From assembly GCA_029204225.1 (NCBI GenBank), contig CM055113.1, positions 19,551,798 through 19,615,797 on the forward strand: a stretch of 64,000 bases of DNA, in the 5' to 3' direction. Each line of letters begins with the position of its first letter. The first letter of the stretch is position 1. The position numbers and the translations under genes are program-made. Source of the DNA: Diphasiastrum complanatum. Taxonomy: Eukaryota; Streptophyta; Lycopodiopsida; Lycopodiales; Lycopodiaceae. The notes beneath the pieces are model-generated. The model saw only the letters and a list, made by a program, of their open reading frames with translations, had not been told where the DNA came from and ran no database searches. This document shows, in pieces, positions 14,885 to 24,104 of this stretch.

Positions 14885-15130
14885 TCAAATGTTTCATGAA
14901 TCTGTCACCAATTTCGAATCTTTCACAAATCTGTCACCGAATATTCCATGAATCTTTCAGAAATCTGTCGTCTGTCATGAATCTTTAGCGAATGTGTCGC
15001 CTTCCTGTCACTAATCTCGAAGTTGTCACAAAATATTCCCGAATTTGTCACAAATTATTCTTGAATCTGTCACAAATTTATGCTACTCTGTCACGAATTT
15101 ATGCTACTATGATCTCGAATTATTCTTGAA
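14885..15130. repeat. Degenerate GAATCTGTCAC repeat block
   Basis: Short phrases AATCTGTCACNAAT, GAATCTTTCAC and GAATTTGTCAC recur many times. TGTCACAAATTTATGCTACT is followed by an almost identical copy near 15090. A similar block resumes at about 15345-15485. It sits where the 5' LTR of Q should be. Confidence 0.65.
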
Positions 15131-15132
15131 TC

Positions 15133-15342
15133 TCAAAGCTTTCGCAAATTTTGAAGCTTTCGCAAATCAGATAACCAGTGTCCTCTACGTGTCATGTGCC
15201 TTGAAGCTCTTGAATCAATAAACCAAAAATCTTCTTCCTTTGAGAAGGTACTACTAGAACATGATGCCGATGTTGAGAAGGCACTTCCAGAAGATGTCAT
15301 GAATTTTGAAGCTTTGTCGCCTAATCTTGAACCTTTCGCCAA
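15133..15342 (-). pseudogene. Duplicated protease segment of the Q family
   Basis: The minus frame includes FWFIDSRASRHMTRRGHWL, the copia protease active-site region with DSGA changed to DSRA. At the DNA level it parallels about 13830-13975 inside Q (phrases CTTCCTTTGAGAAGG and CCAGAAGATGTC). It lies outside the Q gag start, between two blocks of the GAATCTGTCAC repeat, so it is a displaced or duplicated piece. Confidence 0.7.
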
Positions 15343-15344
15343 TC

Positions 15345-15485
15345 CGTCATCAATTTTGAATCTTTTGCCAATCTGTCACCTATCTGTCACCAATCTGTCA
15401 CCAAGCTCAAATATTTCGCGAATCTCTCGCCTAATCGGTTGCGTGTCGCGAATTTGTCGCCTTGCTACAAATATTTTGCCTTGTA
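15345..15485. repeat. Second GAATCTGTCAC-type repeat block
   Basis: Recurring CTGTCACC, AATCTGTCACC and TTCGCGAATCTNTCGCC phrases continue the block at 14885-15130 on the far side of the protease fragment. Confidence 0.55.
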
Positions 15486-15559
15486 ACATATGTTGTTATA
15501 TAAGTTAATGAGTTATGAATTTTCATGGATTGGTATATAAAGCACGTACCTATGTTCCT

Positions 15560-16082
15560 TACACATACTAGGGATGAGTAAGTAATGGGAGTGGATTGAG
15601 GCAAAAGAAGATGAGGGGACTATGTAGATTTTGCCTTGGCTTTGACTTTGCACTTTGGCCCTATCTTTGTTTTGTTTGGTAACCCCACCTAGGGATGAAG
15701 AGAGGGTCTTGGTCTTCCATATTAAAATATTGTCAAATACCAAGCCCAATACACAAATGCCTGCCATTATGATAAACACTAACTGGAAATAGTGAGCACC
15801 CGTGCAGGTGAGGGGTTGGTGTGTGCCAAATAAGGCAAAAACCCCTCCAGATTGGATACATAGGGTATTGTCGAATGTGGTGTGCATGGCCATATATTAG
15901 CCACCAAAAAAGGATTTGGAGGCCTCTCGATCGTAAAGGTAGCTTGCCAAAACGCCAGAGAAAAGGAAGGAGCCAAGAGGGATATTGAGTATGAGGAAAA
16001 TGTAGAGCATGCCGAAGTTTTTCAAGCCGAAAAACTCTGATGCGACAGGCACACAAGTGTACAAGCATGGGAAGATATACAT
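15560..16082 (-). pseudogene. C-terminal fragment of a nodulin-like/NFD4-type MFS transporter
   Basis: The minus frame from 16082 reads through VPVASEFFGLKNFG, GSFLFSGVLASYLYDREA, an in-frame stop (TAA at 15897-15899), then MAMHTTFDNTLC, LTCTGAHYF and FIIMAGICVLGLVFDNILI. Plant NFD4/nodulin-like major-facilitator proteins end in this pattern: S-E-x-F-G-L-K near the start of a membrane helix, a YD-x-EA loop, a C-x-G-x-x-CF-like loop, a final helix, then a basic tail. At least two hydrophobic helices are visible. The N-terminal helices are missing and the frame carries a stop, so this is most likely a gene relic; a distant exon of a split gene is possible. Exact function and substrate are unknown. 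It is the only non-transposon coding similarity I could support in the window. Confidence 0.68.
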
Positions 16083-16115
16083 TCTCTCCTTATCCTCTCA
16101 TTCATGCTTATACAT

Positions 16116-16210
16116 GAGTTCTCTTTGGGTTTATATATCCATTCTTGCATTATAGTGTTGATATCTTGCAATCTTGTGTGTAGAATGCAATTGTATGTTG
16201 AGTATTGGAT
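16116..16210 (-). repeat. 95-bp repeat matching the right end of LTR E
   Basis: Read on the minus strand it aligns with 20157-20253 on the plus strand, sharing ATTCTACACACAAGATTGCA and the flanking phrases TGTGGATC and AACCCAA. Probably a fragment of the same LTR or dispersed repeat. Confidence 0.65.
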
Positions 16211-16383
16211 CCACATGTGTTAAACATTTGGACAAAATTTGAATATATAGATTCATTGAATCTAGTCCATTTACATCTAGGATTTGGAATAGATCTAGAA
16301 CTTTTATTTGTTGATAAGCTTGGAGAAGCATATCCAAATAGATCAAGGACCTATTATAAATAGTGTACAAGCATGGGAAGTGG

Positions 16384-17442
<1,059 letters not shown>

Positions 17443-17455
17443 TATATATATATAT

Positions 17456-17507
<52 letters not shown>
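17443..17507. repeat. (TA)n(AC)24 compound microsatellite
   Basis: A TA run passes directly into an AC run that ends at 17507. Confidence 0.95.
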
Positions 17508-17509
<2 letters not shown>

Positions 17510-18799
17510 GTGTATTACATGTTTGATTTATTTCGTGGATGTTCAAATGGGCATCGTTAGTGCCCATGTTCAATTCTTCTCATTTATATAGTCATCATTC
17601 TAATATCAAACTTGTTTGCTCATATTCGTGAAAATTTTATACGAACTACTACACCCAAAAGCCAAACTTCATAATATTTGAACTAAATAAGTGATTTAAG
17701 ATGCCATTCATTACTAACAAAGGTAGTGAGACTTTTCTAGGCTTCTATAGTTATAAGTTCTGAGACATGTTCAAGCTATTTTTGGCTTGTCTAAGAAGAT
17801 GGTTTGAATTTAAATAATTTTCTAGAAAATCATCTCATTCACTCCACTAACTTTATGATGCACGATTATCTACAACCATTTTCATAAATGTTGTGTTATT
17901 ATATTACATCACATTTGACTGTGTTCTTACAATCTATCACATACTAGATTATTTTATCAAACACAATAAAAAATCTACAAGTCATTAAAATCGAAATGTT
18001 GATTATATCCATCAATATTTAACCTCTCATTGGTTGTTTGATATAGTGCATCATTGACTTAGTTTTCTTATATCCATCAGCTTATGTGTGAATAAGTCTA
18101 GTCTATTGAGTATGAAAAAGGTATTTAATCAGGTTAAACACACAAATTACAAAAGTGTGTCCACTAGCTCATGGAAGTAGATCTTAATTTTCAAAGTTTA
18201 GGTAACAGGAGTGAATATGTTGCATTTAAGTGTTTACATTTTATAATCAACTACACAATTGTTCACTATCAAATAATGATTATCTTTATTTTTTAAAATT
18301 ATGATGAAGCCTCTTAGACAAGAAAAAAATACATAGTTTTCAAAAATGGAAAGCCTAAATGTAAGAGAAATTATCTAGATGGAAGTTGAATAAGTACTAA
18401 GATTTACAAAAAATATTCTTCTAGAAAAAGTTATAGTGCTTCCACACCTTGGAATTTATTATCTTTCAAGAGCAATAGGACCAAGTTGAGAAAATCCTAT
18501 TTATAAATATCAATAATCTATGAAAGTACATGATTACGAAGAGTTATCATTGGAATATTGTATTTACTCGAGTATTTGATATGGGTTCTAAAGACATTCA
18601 CAAAGGACAATTCATAAAATAGCTTTGGAACTTCTAACTCCTCCAAGATTCATACTTTGGAAAACAAATAATTAAAGAGAGAGTATTGTGAAAAAAAGTA
18701 CAAAAAGGACCAAGAGTGGATCCTAATCTGATCCTCAAGAGGGATTGGTTGTCAGATTACTTGATCTATCAATCTACTTGAGATTAAGATCAATCTAGA
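17508..18799. other. No gene seen
   Basis: AT-rich DNA with stops in all frames. I recognise no coding or structural feature. Confidence 0.5.
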
Positions 18800-20279
18800 T
18801 CAATTCTAGACACAAAATCCTAACAAGAACAATCATTAATTGAAGGTAGGTGTACTTTCTGGTTTCACACGTGTGAAACACTATCTGAGTACGGACTCCA
18901 ACCTGAAAATCAAGTACACATTGATAGAACCTCAAAAACATCAAAACAAATGTAGACAAATGGAGGGAATCACTCAAAATTGCTTCCAAAACCAAGATTG
19001 GTGTCTCACATTGATTATGGCCAAATAAGCCTCTATATATACACTTTTGGAGCTTGAGGTACTGATCATGCATCAGATCTCACACGTGTGAGGATGCCTT
19101 GTCACCATCATGCAATTTGACACTTGGATCAAAACTTTCCATGTTGGGCATTTTTGGTCTATTTTCCTACTATATGGAGATCTTCATGGAAATCTTCTAG
19201 AAGCAAAAACTAGCCTACTTCAGCTATTTCCACACGTGTGAGTTGTCCTCTACACATGGGATGTGACACCTATTCAAAATATTTGGCTCATGCAATCATT
19301 AGATTGGTGCCATGTGTCATATCTCTAGAAAAGTAGTTTTGGGCCATTTTAGCCACTAGAACTTGAATTAAATCATATGTACAACATACATGATTATGGT
19401 ACATGAAAAGTACACTAGTTTCACACGTGGGAACAGGCTCCACACATGTGTGTCTATCCTATATACAATATTTTTGGCCTCTACCAAGCTTTTTTTTGCA
19501 TTTTTCACAATATTGTTATGACCTAGCTAACTAAAATTAGTAAACCACCAACTTGAGGAATCTAGATGAGATTAGATGGTTGCTTAAGCATGACCAAACA
19601 CAACTCCGAGGAAGATTTATAGCTCAAGTAGAAATTAGTGCTCTTATAGTGGTGGACATCATGTGCAAGAGTGGACTAGCAAAAGTGTGCAAGAGTTTGT
19701 GGCTTATATAGTAGGGATTGACATTAAGTTGAATACTGATAGTCATTGTATACAAGATTGTGAGTCCATTAGGTCAACCCAAGACATTAGGTGAGCATCA
19801 GAGGTGCTCCAAATTCTCCCAATAACTTCATGCACATGGCCAAATAAAAAAAATTGAAATCCATGTAACTTAGCTCTTCAAAACTGAAAATAAGCTTTTT
19901 TCAACAAAATTGTAATTTGGCATCGGGGGCAGCTTGCTAGCACATCATTTTGTCTGTAGTTTAGTATGTAGCTCATTAAATAGTATAAATTTTTCACCAT
20001 GGCTCCTATTGAGACAGTTTTGGTATCATTGAAAAGCACTCGTTGAAAGCTTTTGAATGACACCTTAGATGGCTTAGTTTTGAGCAAACATCAAACATAT
20101 GCAATAATGAAGTTGTTGTCCATACAAAAATAGTAAGTTACTGTATTTCACACATGTGGATCTGCATATCAACAAAACAATGCATTCTACACACAAGATT
20201 GCAAGATATCATCAATATAATGCACCAATGGATAGATGAACCCAAGAGAATAGATCAAACCAGTTGACAATTTCTCATA
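18800..20279 (-). repeat. LTR-like region including the 3' LTR of relic E
   Basis: The right edge (TTGACAATTTCTCATA, ending 20279) matches the right edge of the D LTR (TTGACAATTTTTCACA, ending 27580), and both are followed by CTCCCTCTTCAACTAG. To the left are several G-box palindromes: 18863-18878, 19081-19090, 19231-19240 and a variant at 19422-19431. There is also CTATATATACAC near 19031. It may hold more than one LTR. The left boundary was not determined and 18.8 kb is only where LTR-like motifs begin. Confidence 0.5.
18863..18878. promoter_or_regulatory. 16-bp G-box palindrome TTTCACACGTGTGAAA
   Basis: A perfect palindrome with CACGTG core, followed 10 bp later by GTACGGAC (CCGTAC on the other strand). 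CACGTG is the established plant G-box recognised by bHLH and bZIP factors. Function here is inferred from motif recurrence in LTRs. Confidence 0.55.
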
Positions 20280-20354
20280 CTCCCTCTTCAACTAGTTTTA
20301 GCATAGACTTTGAGAATACTCCATGTGAAGTCCTATGCTTTGTAAACAAGTATC
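20280..20354 (-). pseudogene. Relic E: last codons of pol, left of insertion B
   Basis: The sequence after the LTR edge parallels the D pol end (purine tract GAAGAGGGAG on the minus strand, then codons for a LVEEGV-like tail). It is interrupted at GTATC (20350-20354), which is repeated at 38521-38525 where the same pol frame resumes. It is therefore the left half of the target site of B. Confidence 0.8.
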
Positions 20355-20616
20355 AGTTAGAATTAAAGTAGAATCATTGTGCTACTGTACTGTGGGTTCT
20401 ATCAGTTGATAAGGATCAGTTGGCCTCGCCACGAGGCAAGTCGACGGGACACGCAGCAACCTGGGTCATGCATGGGTTGCCTGAGTGAACAACTATATGT
20501 ATAGTGTAATTTTGTTTGGAGAATTTAATTGCTTTGTGAGCTTGCTAGTGAGAGTGTTTTCTGTTTGTGTTACTGTGTAGCATGATCTGTGTTCCTGTGC
20601 AAAGCAAATTCTAAGT
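20355..20616 (+). repeat. 5' LTR of B (262 bp)
   Basis: It starts AGTTAGAATT and ends AATTCTAAGT, immediately followed by the primer-binding site. The two ends are nearly inverted copies, but the terminal bases are AG...GT, not TG...CA, in both LTRs. It aligns with 38247-38520 with several substitutions and a 12-bp length difference near the ACACGC phrase. Confidence 0.88.
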
Positions 20617-20628
20617 TGGTATCATAGT
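20617..20628 (+). promoter_or_regulatory. Primer-binding site of B
   Basis: TGGTATCATAGT directly abuts the LTR. It resembles the plant copia tRNA-iMet type TGGTATCAGAGC with changes after position 8. Confidence 0.75.
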
Positions 20629-21435
20629 CGTACAAGGAGTGTACACAAGACAACATCATCATTGAAGTGAGATTTGGGAGAACTGTCTTCTGAGAGTTCG
20701 GGGTTTACGGTGGGTTGAAGACGGAAGTCGAAACACTGGTGCAGAGAGCTTAGCACACGGAAGCTTGGTGAGCTTGAGACTGTGTGAGGATTCAGAGACA
20801 AGGGTGGTCGGCTGAATCAGAACCTCAACAAATGGAATTTTGAAATTCCGAAGCAGGCTATTTGGTGTTTGTAGTCAGTGTGCATTCAATCGGACACCGT
20901 TTGACAAACGGATTGAAGCATCATAGTTCCAGTAGTAGGGTGACCTCAGAGCAAGAGGATAGGCCTTTCAGATCACTGTGAATTGGAAGCCAAGAATAGA
21001 CTTGTGTGAAAAACCCTGGTCTAGGGTTTGGGAGCACAAAATGAGAGATTTCTCCCTATACTTATCCGTTTTACAAGTTGTAAAGACCCAGAAGAGGGCG
21101 CCCTAGCAGTGCAAATTAGGTCTGAAGTGGCCGTGTGCAGCCGCGAGCTGAAAAGATAACGTGATAAATCTGAACGTGGTAGCCATATCCAAAAACCTTG
21201 GATGAAAGAAGAGCTGAGGTTGTGGATAGGTCGCGCACAAGGAACCATGATGACCTCGTAGTGTTTGCAAGAGGATAGCGGCTTCAGAAGTGCAGTACAA
21301 TGCAACAATGCAGCAAAGTCCATCAGATCTTTTTTCACAACAATCGACGAATAGGATTAATTACAATCTGGACCACAGGATTGAAATCCATCGTTGGATT
21401 TAACTGAAGTGGGCCCTGAAGGAGTGAAGTGCATT
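20629..21435 (+). other. Leader of B, no gene seen
   Basis: This is the 5' untranslated leader between primer-binding site and gag. Frames on the minus strand here lack recognisable domains. Confidence 0.5.
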
Positions 21436-21812
21436 TTAGCTTTCAACTTCATTAAAAATTTTCAAAGTGAAAGGTTTGTTGGGTCCCTTCACAAGTGAAG
21501 AGTGAAGTTTCTTCGACGTCTCAAACTGCTCCTTTAGCACATCCCATGCCTGTCTGGGTGTAACAACATCACAAATGTGGGTAATGATGTGATCCTTCAC
21601 TGACAAGTTAATGAAGGTCAAAGCTTTCCTCATCTTTTTGTCAAACACTTTGATATCCGCTTCATTTGGCGGCCTTATCTCATCACCTGTGACACTTCCT
21701 ACACGTCTTTCTCCATCAGTATATTTTTCATTTTGAATTTCCACACTGTATAGTTGGAAATTCCGTCCAATTTGCTACTTTCACTCAAAATGGACTCTCC
21801 CATGTTTGCCAT
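21436..21812 (-). pseudogene. Inverted N-terminal half of B gag
   Basis: On the minus strand a start at 21812 gives SSKLDG and YTVWKFKMKNIL. After a frame change the frame continues through ALTFINLSVKDHI and VTPRQAWDVLKEQFETS. This is the N-terminal gag region of a copia element of this lineage. The complementary C-terminal half starts on the plus strand near 22150 (LKSKLNSAHMEQGE). The halves do not overlap in content, so they look like one gene with its first part inverted. Near-inverted copies AGCTTTCAACTTCA (21438-21451) and TGAAGTCAAAGCT (22193-22205) mark the two breakpoints. Confidence 0.78.
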
Positions 21813-22149
21813 CACAAAACTACTTGAAACTTCTGTCGTAGGCTAAAAACAGTATGTTGCGACCAATAATGATGTCAGAAGTTGAAAATAATGACTTGCA
21901 CTTTTTCCCTTACTAAGCCACTCGCCGCTTTTCCACCAATTTTAAAGCCAAATCGGCGTTGCCTTCTAAAATGCACTCAGTCGTCAACTCCCAACTTCGT
22001 GCCCAGTGAAATGGTGAAATCACTTCTGGCGCACTTTGAACACTTTCTTCACTGCAATCACTCTGTTTTGTTGTACCGTACTTGTAGGTACAGTCCGAGT
22101 GCCCTTCAAGGTTACAGCCTTTCATTTGGGTCAAAATTGGCAAAGGACC

Positions 22150-22646
22150 CAAAAATAGGAATTTTCTTTGTTTTTGAACAGAATTATATTTCTGAAGTCA
22201 AAGCTGAATAGTGCCCACATGGAGCAAGGAGAGCACATTGAGACGTACATGACCAGAATCAAGACAATGAGGGATGAACTGCATTCTATTGGTGAGCGCA
22301 TACGTGATGTGGAGCTGGTGCACAATGCATTGTGTGGCATTACAGAACCCTATCAGATGTTTGTGAGTGGAATAGCATCAAGAGAAAGATTGCCAACCTT
22401 TGACGAGCTCATAGGAATCTTGATGCAGGAAGAACAACGGCGAGAAATGGTAAAAGCTAGATGTCAAAATATTGACGATCAAGCACTTGCGACATGCCAA
22501 AAACAAGGCAAGGGCAAGAGCAAGAAGAAGTCTAAGCAGCAATTCGCCAAGTCTCAGGAGGATGAGGGATCTTCCAATAAGACCACAATGAAAGGCAAGT
22601 GCTTCCATTGTGGTAAAAAGGGCCATTGGAAGGTGAATGTCACAAA
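22150..22646 (+). pseudogene. C-terminal part of B gag, cut by insertion C
   Basis: The frame gives LKSKLNSAHMEQGEHIETYM, a coiled or UBN2-type gag region, a basic Q/K-rich stretch, then CFHCGKKGHWK at about 22600-22635. The fourth knuckle ligand is lost in this frame but appears one base out of frame (TGT in GAATGTCAC), which points to a single-base deletion. The sequence ends at the target duplication ACAAA (22642-22646) of C and resumes at 34833. Confidence 0.88.
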
Positions 22647-23509
22647 TGTTGAAAATTGTCACTTCTCACTTGACATTGGTTCATGTAAATATTGATCAAA
22701 CATTAGAATATGTTGATGATATGATTTCACACGTGTGGAGCATGTTCCCATGTGTGAAAGGATGTACTTTTCATGTTTGTATATATCCAAATTGATTTTG
22801 TATCATTCTAGTTAGTGTGAACATGAAATGACTAGTTTTTAGTCAAGTTGACTAGTCACCTACAAATTAGCTTTTCCTTGCATGTGCATGAGTAAATGCT
22901 CCCACATGGCAAGTGGATGTTCACATGTGTGTATAGAGTACTAGAAGATAAGAGTTGACCATTTTCCTTAGATCCTATTTTGTAGGGAATATTCCTATAT
23001 TCTAGGAGACTAGCTTTTTGGATTTTAGTCATATTCTAGAAGGTCAACTATTGGATAAGGATCAAGGATGGATCAAATGGATAGATATGAGTGATGTGGC
23101 ACTCTTCACACGTGTGAAGGCCTGCTGGACTGTACCAGACTCATGGATGTACTTGATCCATAAAAGGATCATCATTTTTGCTAAGAAAATTGATGAGACT
23201 TTTGCACTCTACACTTTTGTGAGATTTCTAGTCATTTGTCTTGTGATTTTTATGCATGATTGCTATCTAGTATCATTGTACTTGTTGTTTCAGGTGCAGT
23301 CCGTACAGTGGACAGTACTCCACACGTGTGAAGCCGCTCTCACTAAAAAATGATGTGTTGATCCATTGCTCTTGCTTAAATCCAAGTGTAGTGAATCTAG
23401 ATCAAGATCTAATGTGTAGAACTTGATAGATTCATTGATTAAGCAACCAATAACTCTCTATGATTGTAAAGTACAATCATTATTGTCCTAAAAACTGTAA
23501 AATTTATCA
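22647..23509 (+). repeat. 5' LTR of C (863 bp)
   Basis: TGTTGAAAATTG...AATTTATCA, with TG...CA ends. It contains CACACGTGTG at 22728, 23107 and 23321 and GTCCGTACAGTGG at 23299. Frames such as 23018-23353 lie wholly in the LTR and recur at 34465, so they are not separate genes. Confidence 0.96.
23107..23116. promoter_or_regulatory. G-box palindrome in C 5' LTR
   Basis: CACACGTGTG within TTCACACGTGTGAA. Further exact copies lie at 22728-22737 and 23321-23330 in the same LTR and at 23673-23682 in the leader. The 3' LTR repeats the set at 34046, 34425 and 34639. Confidence 0.55.
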
Positions 23510-23521
23510 TGGTATCATAGC
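23510..23521 (+). promoter_or_regulatory. Primer-binding site of C
   Basis: TGGTATCATAGC follows the LTR without a gap, matching the plant tRNA-iMet type except for CAT in place of CAG. A leader of about 580 bp follows before gag, with one more G-box palindrome (23673-23682). Confidence 0.8.
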
Positions 23522-24104
23522 TAAGTAAGAGAGTGATCATTGAATCATAAATCTTGTAAAGATCATTGGCAAAATTTGTTTTTTGGCCAATACTAGTGAG
23601 GGCGAGTTCTTCTAGAGTGATAGCTTGTAATCATTTGGATCAAAACGACTTGGAGGCTGTGTATGTACTTTTCACACGTGTGAAACCGTACAGCAACTTT
23701 CAATTCAAGTTACTTTGTGTTTTTTGGTCCCAAAATCACAATACTAGTTCATTTTTGGTGCTTTTTGAAGCATAGTATTGATCTAGATTCATTCTAACTA
23801 ATGCCTATGACCAAATAGTGTTTTGGATCATTGAAGCATTTCTTTTTAGAGTCTAAGATCAGATCTAAGAGGCTGATTTGTTCAGATCCTTAGTTGAAGT
23901 GAAATCTCTAAGAAAAGTGTAAAGCAATTTTTTTTGTGAGAGTGAAAGCTAGAAATTTTTGGTAAGATCTTTGAGTATCATTCAAGCTTGTGTGTTAGTT
24001 TGATAGAGACAAGCCTATAGGCATTCTAGTAAGCTTTAGGCCACTTCATAGATCTTTTAAAATTCAAAAATCTTTGTGATTTTTAAAAGAGCATTCATTC
24101 TAAA

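Noticed and set aside
18840-19073. Frames containing FTRVK and similar phrases seen also near 23107 and 23673
   Set aside because: The shared residues are the translation of the palindrome TTCACACGTGTGAAG, a DNA-level motif, not a protein motif.
20020-20040. TGGTATCATTG as a possible primer-binding site
   Set aside because: No LTR edge precedes it and no gag follows; likely chance.
21882-22211. 109-residue plus frame and opposite 79-residue frame
   Set aside because: They fall in the presumed inverted leader of B and show no family features.
23018-23353. 111-residue open frame, partly repeated at 34465-34671
   Set aside because: It lies wholly within the LTR of C and recurs only because LTRs are duplicated; no domain.
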